From NCBI GenBank assembly GCA_015709635.1, contig CP054180.1, positions 1,860,001 through 1,924,000 on the forward strand: DNA of 64,000 nt, given 5' to 3'. The translations under genes were made by a program, and so were the position numbers. Positions 46,339-54,063 of this stretch are shown in pieces. The stretch is from Gammaproteobacteria bacterium (GTDB lineage Bacteria > Pseudomonadota > Gammaproteobacteria > Burkholderiales > Nitrosomonadaceae). The notes under the pieces are model-generated. The model was not told the origin of the DNA, ran no database searches, and was given only the letters and a program-made list of their open reading frames with translations. Within the stretch, counting starts at the first letter, position 1; every line of letters begins with the position of its first letter.

Positions 46339-46851
46339 GTGAAAAAGCCAAAATCAAAAAGAAAAAATTTTATTCCTTTGTTTCTTGTTCCCAAAGTGCG
46401 CAAACGCCATGTTCTACTAATTTTTCAAGCATTTGAAATACCCTGGAAGCTGTTCGCTGAAGGTGCGCTCAGGAACCGATTTTTTCATGAAGAGATAATG
46501 AAACGAGGATCAAAATGCCTGACCTGTGATCGTCACTTCAATGGCGAAAACGCTGCCATATCTTCCAAAATTGAAAAGCACCATCATTGTTATCTGCGAC
46601 TGTGCATCGGAAACCTTCTGCCTTCAGATTCTGATGACATTTACAGACCAGCCAAAGATAGCGAGTTTCCACTGGTTCCAGACTGCCGACGCTGCAAAGC
46701 AGAAAATCCAGAATACTATCAGGGATGTATAAAGAAAATTTTCCCAGTCCATGGCAAATGCCATGAAGACATTCACGAGTTGGAAAAACTGCTCTTCACA
46801 AACCTCAAAAAGAAATTACGCGCTGATTTTTTGTCAGCTGTGAATTCATAG
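46339..46851 (+). CDS. HNH-like zinc-finger protein, possible nuclease
   Basis: 170 residues from GTG 46339, chosen because GGAG lies eight bases upstream; TTG 46315 is the only other start. A basic N-terminus precedes CLTC (near residue 60), EKHHHCY, a second CRRC pair and HGKCHEDIHEL. Paired CxxC knuckles with HH and C-H-x-x-x-H match the HNH/beta-beta-alpha-metal fold, but the exact family is unclear. It directly follows the relaxase and may be cotranscribed. Confidence 0.55.
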   Translation: MKKPKSKRKNFIPLFLVPKVRKRHVLLIFQAFEIPWKLFAEGALRNRFFHEEIMKRGSKCLTCDRHFNGENAAISSKIEKHHHCYLRLCIGNLLPSDSDDIYRPAKDSEFPLVPDCRRCKAENPEYYQGCIKKIFPVHGKCHEDIHELEKLLFTNLKKKLRADFLSAVNS

Positions 46852-47003
46852 AATCCTGCACAACTTCGCCACGCTATCCGCGCTCTTCTTCATGGTGAAG
46901 GAGATAAAAAGCGCCATCCAGCCGGATGAAGGAGATGGTGCATGATTGGTCATTTGAACGTTCGCTTGAAACCACCTAGGTTTCCGCGACTTCGTTTGGA
47001 AAA

Positions 47004-48263
47004 TTACTCTGTTGAGAAAGAATTCAAAAATTGCCTGCCCCATAGCAGTTTCTTGTCAACTTCGCTGAGTTCAGCTTCTTCACACACGCCATCCCAATGC
47101 CGTTTGATTGCAGAAATCATCTTTTCAAAAATGGCGCGTGCTTGCACTTCGGAAAGCAGAAAGTTATGAGCGGTCTCAAGGCAGGATTTTAGCTGGCTAA
47201 GATTATTATTGCCGGATATGAGCATAGCCTGTGAGGCTTCATTACCAGTGCGGCCTTGCGGACAAATATCATAAGCCGGTGTAAGGGTCAGTTCTTTGCC
47301 ATTCCAGAATGCGGCATGATTTCGCGCATGATCATCAGTGTTACCACAAAGAATATTAAAGACGAGGCGCGAAAACACTTCCTCAAGTGTCGCTTTCGGA
47401 TCAGTAAAACGATGACGGATAATTTCTGCAAAGGTTTCATAGCTTGCGTAACGCGCCATCATGTCATCAAGGCCAAGCAGTGTCAGTACCGAAACCATCG
47501 CTTTACGCGACCAGCCTTGATCTTTTTTTGTGCGGTCAAAGCGCTCTATCAAAAGCACATCTTTATTTGCAGCCTTGATAAGCTTTACAGGCGCAACATT
47601 CAAGCCAGAGAGCGAAGCGAGCCGCATAGCAACAAATTCAGCTTTGACAACACTATACAAGTCAGCACTAGAAGAAAATTTGGCGACGTATTTTTTGCCT
47701 TGATCCTGGATTAATGCCTTTGGACGTGCTCCGCCGATGGAGCTGCCATGGAAGAGCGCTTGATCCAACTCAGATGTAAGCGGAATGCCTTTTTCAACCC
47801 GTTCAACAGATTCAATGAGCTCTTCCATGCTCACATTGTTTGCTGAGCGTGGAATATATTCGGTTGGCGAGCGCTGAAAATCGAGCGCACCGATACGATC
47901 AGAGCCAGATTCCAATAAATAGGTCAATTCATCCAGTTCACCCGTATCCGTGCTTGCACCTTTGCGTCCCAGTTTTTTGTTGATAATGACGCGCCGTCCC
48001 CACGCATCGGGTGCTGCATCCCGAATACAGCCTGGCATACTCAAGCCTTCGTGTAGGGGCAATACGCCTGCTTTTAAAGGTAATTCCGGCTCGTAAATTG
48101 CAATGGCTGGTTTTTTGTCACGGGCACGCTCCAGGTAGCTCTTACCGTAGTTGAATAGGATATTGCCGTTATCAGCTTCCAGCCTGCCTGCAACGACAGG
48201 TTCAGTCTCATCCGGCAACCATATCCAGACATAAGCCTCTTTGTCATGACTAGAAATCATCAT
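47004..48263 (-). CDS. hipA: HipA-family toxin kinase
   Basis: 419 residues. HipA kinases phosphorylate translation targets (glutamyl-tRNA synthetase in E. coli) and cause growth arrest. An N-terminal subdomain (YVWIWLPDETEPVVAGRL) is followed by the P-loop-like Ser region HGSSIGGARPKALI, the kinase catalytic segment ILCGNTDDHARNHAAFW and the metal-binding YDICP. All core motifs are intact, so it should be active. Its start overlaps the end of the HTH antitoxin gene by 14 bases. Confidence 0.92.
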   Translation of the reverse strand: MMISSHDKEAYVWIWLPDETEPVVAGRLEADNGNILFNYGKSYLERARDKKPAIAIYEPELPLKAGVLPLHEGLSMPGCIRDAAPDAWGRRVIINKKLGRKGASTDTGELDELTYLLESGSDRIGALDFQRSPTEYIPRSANNVSMEELIESVERVEKGIPLTSELDQALFHGSSIGGARPKALIQDQGKKYVAKFSSSADLYSVVKAEFVAMRLASLSGLNVAPVKLIKAANKDVLLIERFDRTKKDQGWSRKAMVSVLTLLGLDDMMARYASYETFAEIIRHRFTDPKATLEEVFSRLVFNILCGNTDDHARNHAAFWNGKELTLTPAYDICPQGRTGNEASQAMLISGNNNLSQLKSCLETAHNFLLSEVQARAIFEKMISAIKRHWDGVCEEAELSEVDKKLLWGRQFLNSFSTE

Positions 48264-48606
48264 GCACCACCTTAGATTTTTTGCGCACGGATTTCGGCAA
48301 TAACGACAGCTTATCTTCTGTTTGGCGGATATGCCTGGTCAGTGTGGTTTCATCGGCATCAAACAGCTTTACACCGACGATGATCGCCACTTCGAATACG
48401 GCTCCGATCTCGCATTTAAGATCGCCTTTCTCGATACGTTGTAGCAATCCTCTCGAAATACCAGCGCGATCTGCAACCTCCTGAGCGGTAAACTTCCGTT
48501 CTTTTCGCGCAACGCTAATTAACTCTCCCAGGAGGAGAGACGCTTCACGACTATAACGTGAGTAAGTTCGTGTAATTGATTTTGGCATCGCTTTAATTTG
48601 GTTCAT
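48250..48606 (-). CDS. hipB: HipB-like XRE antitoxin
   Basis: 118 residues from the ATG at 48604-48606; ATG at 48588 is equally likely. The ATG at 48651 lies inside the promoter and is excluded. A Cro/C1 helix-turn-helix is clear (FTAQEVADRAGISRGLLQRI). The C-terminal tail KSVRKKSKVVHDDF is basic. It should bind hipA and the three palindromic sites upstream, repressing the operon. hipA follows with overlap. Confidence 0.88.
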   Translation of the reverse strand: MNQIKAMPKSITRTYSRYSREASLLLGELISVARKERKFTAQEVADRAGISRGLLQRIEKGDLKCEIGAVFEVAIIVGVKLFDADETTLTRHIRQTEDKLSLLPKSVRKKSKVVHDDF

Positions 48607-48732
48607 ATATAGACCGTAGAATGCCTTTATGATCATTCTGTGAATCACCATAATAGGTATTGAGCTCTAAGTCAAGAGAATATTGATCTATATATAGATC
48701 ATAAGATATTCTAACGACCTATATAAAGATCA
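48605..48732 (-). promoter_or_regulatory. hipBA promoter with three related operator-like sites
   Basis: On the minus strand -35 TTGACT (48670-48675) and -10 TATGGT (48647-48652) are 17 bases apart. Around it lie the perfect 18-base palindrome TGATCTATATATAGATCA (48684-48701), a degenerate copy GACCTATATAAAGATCA (48716-48732) and a half-site ATATATAGACC at 48605-48616 over the hipB start. This spaced set is what cooperative HipB binding would need. Confidence 0.7.
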
Positions 48733-48736
48733 TTTT

Positions 48737-48904
48737 TGTGCGGGAGATAACCCTAATGATTCTCACAACTGAGAGTGCCAAGTGCGCAGCACACTCCTTT
48801 AAGCTGAACCGACAAACTGTCGGTCTCGTTTGTACCTACCGGCAAAAGCTGGTAGGTGATCGCCGCCGAAATCTGCAAGGTTTCGGCGGCGGCGATTTTT
48901 TTCA
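48737..48904 (+). ncRNA. Possible structured RNA ending in an intrinsic terminator, divergent from hipBA
   Basis: Three hairpins follow each other on the plus strand. The first is ACCGACA-aac-TGTCGGT (48808-48824). The second is ACCTACC...GGTAGGT (48834-48857). The third is a strong CGCCGCCGAAA...TTTCGGCGGCG stem (48861-48891) followed by seven T (from 48895). A weak promoter TTGATC (48683-48688)-18-TATTCT lies upstream, overlapping the hipB operator. The 69-codon frame across it looks accidental. A short RNA of about 170 bases is plausible; alternatively only the last stem matters, as a terminator. Confidence 0.4.
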
Positions 48905-48911
48905 CCCCAAG

Positions 48912-48943
48912 AAAAAAGCGCTGCCGGTCTCGGCCAGCAGCGC
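48912..48943 (-). terminator. Intrinsic terminator of ardA
   Basis: GCGCTGC (48918-48924) pairs with GCAGCGC (48937-48943); on the minus strand six T follow. It lies 10 bases after the ardA stop. Confidence 0.88.
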
Positions 48944-48953
48944 ATAATTTGCT

Positions 48954-49469
48954 TTAGTGGTTCCAGAAAATATGAACTTCCTCATATCCTGCTTCTATGG
49001 TGAACACATCGCCGTTCAATTCCATATCGCGGCCCATTCTTTCATAATCGATATAGAAAGAAAGATTTTCAGGAATCTGCGTTGTTTCCTCTGTCAATTC
49101 CTGGGCATAATCGGCCAGCGATTTATAACAGCCGCAATAATTTTCTTCTGCAGCTTTTCTGGCTTCGCCTAAATCTCCGCCGAAGTTGTTTAATAATTCA
49201 CCGCCAAAATCTGGATACTCATCTATAAAGCAGGCGATTTCGTGCGCGGCTTCTATCCCTTCATATTCACCCAACGCATAACCGTCAAACCCTTCATAGT
49301 CATGAATTGCGTATTCCTCCGCGAACCCTTCGGGGCTGCTCGCAAGCATTTTATTAATTTGCTCTTGAATTTCTTCCAATTCGTCACAGGCATCAATCCA
49401 AACGCCGTGAAGCCTGCCATTATTGTATGCGGCCAAATCTGCAACATAAATTCTGATTTCGGTGTTCAT
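48954..49469 (-). CDS. ardA: Antirestriction protein ArdA
   Basis: 171 residues, strongly acidic. ArdA is a DNA mimic that blocks type I restriction enzymes when an element enters a new host. IRIYVADLAAYNNGRLHGVWID at the start and FDGYALGEYEGIEAAHEIACF in the middle are family motifs. AGGAGATAAGACT precedes the ATG. On an element that itself carries a type III system, ArdA probably protects transfer from host type I enzymes and should not harm the type III pair. Confidence 0.93.
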   Translation of the reverse strand: MNTEIRIYVADLAAYNNGRLHGVWIDACDELEEIQEQINKMLASSPEGFAEEYAIHDYEGFDGYALGEYEGIEAAHEIACFIDEYPDFGGELLNNFGGDLGEARKAAEENYCGCYKSLADYAQELTEETTQIPENLSFYIDYERMGRDMELNGDVFTIEAGYEEVHIFWNH

Positions 49470-49938
49470 AGTCTTATCTCCTAAAATTCGGTGTTGAGGT
49501 TCTAAGCGAAGCGCTTTGCCTCGCTCAGAACCTCTGCCGACTAGGGCGACTAAGGCGGTGGTGAAAAAGTCCAGAAAAATTGCGGAGGGTCTGCCCCACG
49601 CAGTGGATCAGGCGGAAACCGTCATTTTTCTTGACTTTTGAGGGGACAAGATCCCTTCTATTTTTATTGTTAAAGCGCACCATGTGTGGTGCTGACATCC
49701 TCTTTCCTCAACAAGAATTAGAATAATCAACCTTTTGTTCTGCTTTATAAGAAGCAGTCTCATATCAATCTTCTGTAAAATTGATTAAAGGTACAAACGA
49801 TATGCGTATTACATCTGGTGCTTACAAGCATATAATCTCCCTCGTTTTTCCTCCGGCTAGTGCCGTGGCTCAAAACAGAATCGTCCATAAAGAGCTAGAG
49901 AAAGCGACAAAAATATATTATATGTGATTGTTTATTAA
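49470..49938. other. Intergenic region upstream of ardA and the defence locus
   Basis: The first 200 bases are hairpin-rich (for example around 49505-49530 and 49585-49610) and look like a plasmid-type ardA leader. The rest is A+T-rich. A 41-codon frame (49802-49927) starts MRITSGAYK; I could not tie it to a real family, though the first residues recall rRNA methylase RsmD. The promoter of the helicase operon should be near the right end. Confidence 0.4.
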
Positions 49939-50106
49939 TGTAATTTACGACGACTTGGTATTAACCAAGACACCGTATATAAGTGGAGTGGAAAACATGA
50001 TATGCCCGCTCACCGCACGCACTGACTTTGGAAACTCAAGAAGGATGATGTGGATGTATGGCCAAATGCTGGTGGCGTAGTAGAAAATAAAAGAAGAATT
50101 CGGACT
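49939..50106 (+). pseudogene. Broken excisionase/MerR-type HTH gene in front of the helicase
   Basis: The frame reads LRRLGINQDTVYKWSGKHDM then PAHRTH, a TGA at 50023-50025, then LWKLKKDDVDVWPNAGG. Together this is an HTH_17-type DNA-binding domain (LG-x5-TVYKW ... PAHR-x3-LWK-x-KK-x-DVD-x-W). The stop falls where Arg is normal (CGA to TGA). The N-terminus is lost behind a TAA at 49936-49938. It is in the same frame as the helicase. Such small HTH genes often precede restriction or defence operons and may control them. Confidence 0.65.
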
Positions 50107-53100
50107 ATGAACATCATTGATAATATTAACTCTTTGCTTGGTGATGATCTTAAGGCATTCATTCACTCAAACGCAAAGCTAAAGATTGCTGCGTCCTGCT
50201 TCTCCATTTATGCGTATGAAGCCCTGAAGTCCGAGTTTTCTAAGATTGAATCCTTGGAATTTATTTTTACAGCTCCGACCTTCATCCCGAATGAAGTCAC
50301 TGACAAAATTCGTAAAGAGCGTAGAGAGTTTTTTATCCCTAAGGCCAGTCGCGAAAGTGCGCTTTATGGATCAGACTTTGAAATTCATCTCAGAAATAAG
50401 CTAACCCAGAGAGCTATTGCTAGGGAATGCGCTGCATGGATTCGTAAAAAGGCCATATTCAAGTCCAACAAGCTTAAAGCCCAGATGCAGCAGTTTATCT
50501 GCATTGAGGGTAAAGAAAATAATGTAGCCTATGCCCCCCTGCATGGCTTTACTGCCGTTGATTTGGGGTATCAGCAAGGTGATGCGGTATCCAATTTTGT
50601 TAATCGCCTTGATGACCAAACCCATACAGGCAGATATTTGCAGCTCTTTGAGCAAATCTGGAATGATCCGACAAAGCTGGAGGATGTCACAGAGGCTATC
50701 TGTGAACATATTGAATCCGTCTATCAGGAGAATTCACCTGAGCGGATTTATTTCCAAATTCTCTACAATATCTTCAATGAATTTTTGGCAGAGATAGACG
50801 AAGATGTTTTGCCCAATGATCGCACAGGCTATCAGGATAGCCTTGTCTGGCAAAAATTGTTCAATTATCAGCGTGACGCTGCCGTAGGCATCATCAATAA
50901 GCTGGAAACCTATAACGGCTGCATTCTTGCCGATAGCGTTGGCCTTGGGAAAACCTTTACGGCGCTGGCCGTGATTAAATACTATGAGCTAAGAAACAAG
51001 TCTGTGCTGGTTCTCTGCCCGAAAAAGCTGGCTGATAACTGGCTTAACTATAACAAAAACCTTAAGACTAATATCTTCGCTAAGGATCGTTTCGGCTATG
51101 ACGTTTTGTGTCATACCGATTTATCCCGCACCTCTGGAGATTCCTATGGCATTGCCCTGAATAGGATCAACTGGGGTAATTACGATCTGGTCGTGATTGA
51201 TGAATCTCATAACTTCCGTAACAACGAGGCTTTCAAGGAAAAGGAAACCCGTTACCAAAAGCTTATGAACAAGGTCATACGCGAGGGCGTAAAAACAAAA
51301 GTTTTGATGCTTTCTGCTACACCCGTCAATAATCGTTTCAGCGATTTAAGAAATCAGTTAGCCTTGGCTTATGAGGGTGACTCTGAAAACCTGAATAAAA
51401 AGCTGAAAACAAAACGTAGCATCGAAGAGATATTCCGTAGGGCCCAGACAGCATTTAACAACTGGACAAGACTTCCCCCTGAAGAAAGAACTGCTCGCGC
51501 CATTCTTGAAAACCTAGACTTTGATTTCTTTGAATTGCTGGATAGCGTTACGATAGCTCGCTCACGCAAGCATATCGAGACATTCTACGATACAAAGGAT
51601 ATTGGAAAATTCCCTGAGCGTAGAAAGCCATTATCTTTCCATTGCCCACTGACACACCGGGGCGATGTCATGGGTTTTAACGAGATTTTTGGACAGCTAT
51701 CGCTGCTGAAATTGGCCGTCTATGCGCCTGTCAGCTATATCCTGCCCAGCCGTATTCGTAAGTACGAAGAGATGTACGATACGGAAGTTGAAGGTGGGAG
51801 AAGCCGCTTCCGGCAGGTTGACCGTGAACGCAGCTTGCAAGCGCTGATGACAACCAACCTGCTCAAGCGCCTTGAAAGCTCTGTCGAGGCTTTCAGATTA
51901 ACGCTAGGCGCTTTGCAATCCAATATCACCAATACGCTTGAAACGATTGAACGCTTCCAGAAGAACGGCCAAGCGATTCAAGTATCCGATTTTACCGACG
52001 GCCTTGAAAACCTTGAAGCTGAAGAAGACGATTTCTCCGATTTTGGTGAATCTGTTGGCGGTAAAGTCCAGATCAGCTTGAGCGATATGGACGTGGATTT
52101 ATGGAAGAATGACCTCAGCGGAGACTTGGCGTTGATTGAGGCTCTCATGGCTTCAATGGTCAAGATAACGCCGGAAGATGATGCCAAGTTGCAGCACTTG
52201 CGAGGCCATGTTTTCGGGAAGATTGATAACCCGATTAACACAGGAAACAAAAAAATCCTGATTTTTACGGCCTATGCCGATACGGCAAACTATCTGTATG
52301 AGAACCTTTCCAAAACCATTTTGGAACACCGGAAACTGCATACCGCCAAGGTTACGGGCAAAGACACGCCTAAATCCACCCTTGGCAAAGGCTATGATTT
52401 CCAGTCGATTCTGACGCTCTTCTCGCCGCGCTCCAAGGAAAAGGCCTTGGTGATGCTGGAAGTAAAAGGCGAGATTGATATTCTGATTGGCACGGATTGC
52501 ATCTCCGAAGGCCAAAACCTTCAGGATTGCGATTACCTGATTAACTATGACATTCACTGGAACCCCGTTCGGATTATCCAGCGTTTCGGACGCGTGGATC
52601 GTATCGGCTCCCCTAATTCCACCATCCAGCTTGTGAACTACTGGCCGGATATTACGCTGGATGAATATATCAACCTGAAAGAGCGCGTCGAGAACCGCAT
52701 GATGATTGCGGACGTGACCGCCACGGGCGATGACAACGTACTGACCGCCAAGAGCAGCGAAGTTTCCTATCGCAAGGAACAACTGCGCCGCCTTCAGGAT
52801 GAAGTGATTGAGCTGGAAGATGTCAAAACAGGCGTATCCATCACTGACCTTGGGCTGAATGATTTCCGCATGGACTTGCTGAACTACGTCAAGGAACATG
52901 GCGATATGGACGATGCGCCTAAGGGAATGCACGCTGTTGTTCTCGCGCAGCCGGAATTAGGCCTGAAACCGGGCGCTATCTTCGCCCTGCGTAACCGCAA
53001 TGATGGCGTGAATATCAACCAGCAAAACCGTCTGCATCCCTATTACCTGATTTATATCGCCAAGGATGGCGAAGTTATAGCCAACCATACCGAGGCGAAA

Positions 53101-53379
53101 AAGCTTCTCGATCTGGTGCGGACAAGCTGCAAAGGCCACCATGAGCCGATTACCACGCTTTGCCGCCTGTTCAATGAAGATACGGACGATGGCCGCAACA
53201 TGGCCGCGCAATCCGAATTGCTCAGCAAAGCCATACGCTCGATGATCGACGTGAAAGAGGAAAAAGACCTTGATAGCCTCTTCTCCGGCGGCAAGACCAC
53301 CGCCTTGATGAACACCATATCGGGGCTGGATGATTTTGAGCTGATTGCCTTCCTTGTGGTGCAGGAGAGCAAAAATTGA
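50107..53379 (+). CDS. SNF2-type DNA helicase/ATPase of defence locus
   Basis: 1090 residues from ATG 50107. GTG 50050 has a better ribosome site (AAGGA) but would begin inside the HTH remnant. A phospholipase-D-like N-terminal domain may fill about residues 1-150. The helicase core has Walker A ILADSVGLGKTFTAL (about 277-283), DEAH-box variant DESH (365), LSATPVNNR, and motifs V-VI GTDCISEGQNLQDCDYLI and IIQRFGRVDRIGS (about 825). Likely a dsDNA translocase acting with the restriction genes. The first half is more A+T-rich than the second. Overlaps the DUF4391 gene. Confidence 0.88.
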   Translation: MNIIDNINSLLGDDLKAFIHSNAKLKIAASCFSIYAYEALKSEFSKIESLEFIFTAPTFIPNEVTDKIRKERREFFIPKASRESALYGSDFEIHLRNKLTQRAIARECAAWIRKKAIFKSNKLKAQMQQFICIEGKENNVAYAPLHGFTAVDLGYQQGDAVSNFVNRLDDQTHTGRYLQLFEQIWNDPTKLEDVTEAICEHIESVYQENSPERIYFQILYNIFNEFLAEIDEDVLPNDRTGYQDSLVWQKLFNYQRDAAVGIINKLETYNGCILADSVGLGKTFTALAVIKYYELRNKSVLVLCPKKLADNWLNYNKNLKTNIFAKDRFGYDVLCHTDLSRTSGDSYGIALNRINWGNYDLVVIDESHNFRNNEAFKEKETRYQKLMNKVIREGVKTKVLMLSATPVNNRFSDLRNQLALAYEGDSENLNKKLKTKRSIEEIFRRAQTAFNNWTRLPPEERTARAILENLDFDFFELLDSVTIARSRKHIETFYDTKDIGKFPERRKPLSFHCPLTHRGDVMGFNEIFGQLSLLKLAVYAPVSYILPSRIRKYEEMYDTEVEGGRSRFRQVDRERSLQALMTTNLLKRLESSVEAFRLTLGALQSNITNTLETIERFQKNGQAIQVSDFTDGLENLEAEEDDFSDFGESVGGKVQISLSDMDVDLWKNDLSGDLALIEALMASMVKITPEDDAKLQHLRGHVFGKIDNPINTGNKKILIFTAYADTANYLYENLSKTILEHRKLHTAKVTGKDTPKSTLGKGYDFQSILTLFSPRSKEKALVMLEVKGEIDILIGTDCISEGQNLQDCDYLINYDIHWNPVRIIQRFGRVDRIGSPNSTIQLVNYWPDITLDEYINLKERVENRMMIADVTATGDDNVLTAKSSEVSYRKEQLRRLQDEVIELEDVKTGVSITDLGLNDFRMDLLNYVKEHGDMDDAPKGMHAVVLAQPELGLKPGAIFALRNRNDGVNINQQNRLHPYYLIYIAKDGEVIANHTEAKKLLDLVRTSCKGHHEPITTLCRLFNEDTDDGRNMAAQSELLSKAIRSMIDVKEEKDLDSLFSGGKTTALMNTISGLDDFELIAFLVVQESKN

Positions 53380-54044
53380 TGCTGTTTGATTACCCTGTCC
53401 AAGCCGCTTTTGGCCGCGTCCTGCCCAAGAACAAGATTTACGAACACGCCAGCCCGACTTCGGGGCTGAAGGAGCTATTCGTGCGGCAGGTGGATCAGAT
53501 TGTCTGGAAATACAAACTCGCGCCGGAAACCATCAATCTGCCCAGCACAAAGGCCGTGCCGGAAATCCAGGTCTTTCATGTGTCCTTAAAAAATGGAGAG
53601 CTGAAAGAAGATGTCCTTCGCTGCATTGATAAGGCTATCTCGTTTCCAATTATCTTTGAGCTGCATTATGAAGGTAAGTGCAAGGCGATTGCCTGTTACA
53701 AACGCCCGAATGAGGCCGATAGCGCAAAATGGGTGGTAAGCGATTATTTTGAAACAGGCTGGCTGGCGGATAACGCCAAGCGTTCGAGCCTACCTGTGGT
53801 GCTGGATTTGGGCGTTCTCTACGAAAACCTGTTATCGACCCTAATGCCATACCCCGCCATAGGCAAAGAAACCATGCCGGAACGCATAGCACGGATCGAG
53901 AAAATCCGCGCTAAAGAGCGGGAGCTGGAAAAGTCAGAAGCACGTTTAAACAATGAAAAGCAATTCAACCGCAAAGTCGAAATCAATGCCGAAATCCGTG
54001 CTATAAAGCAGGAGATTGAGGGCATGACCACGGCGGCAGGATAA
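53379..54044 (+). CDS. DUF4391 protein of the defence locus
   Basis: 221 residues from the ATG at 53379, whose first base is the last base of the helicase stop (TGATG). DUF4391 proteins are small partners of helicase and type III restriction genes, function unknown. ELFVRQVDQIVWKYKLAPETINLP is the recognisable part. The C-terminal about 50 residues are a charged coiled coil (ERIARIEKIRAKERELEKSE), which suggests a bridging or adaptor subunit. Confidence 0.75.
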   Translation: MLFDYPVQAAFGRVLPKNKIYEHASPTSGLKELFVRQVDQIVWKYKLAPETINLPSTKAVPEIQVFHVSLKNGELKEDVLRCIDKAISFPIIFELHYEGKCKAIACYKRPNEADSAKWVVSDYFETGWLADNAKRSSLPVVLDLGVLYENLLSTLMPYPAIGKETMPERIARIEKIRAKERELEKSEARLNNEKQFNRKVEINAEIRAIKQEIEGMTTAAG

Positions 54045-54063
54045 GTGAGTAAGGTAGCAAAAA

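Noticed and set aside
46872..46943. Possible remnant of a transfer gene C-terminus (FATLSALFFMVKEIKSAIQ)
   Set aside because: Too short to judge and two overlapping frames look equally gene-like.
48738..48947. 69-codon plus-strand frame between hipBA and ardA
   Set aside because: It is made of hairpin and terminator sequence and has no family features.
49802..49927. 41-codon frame beginning MRITSGAYK, similar to the start of RsmD
   Set aside because: Similarity covers under ten residues and the rest does not follow; may be chance.
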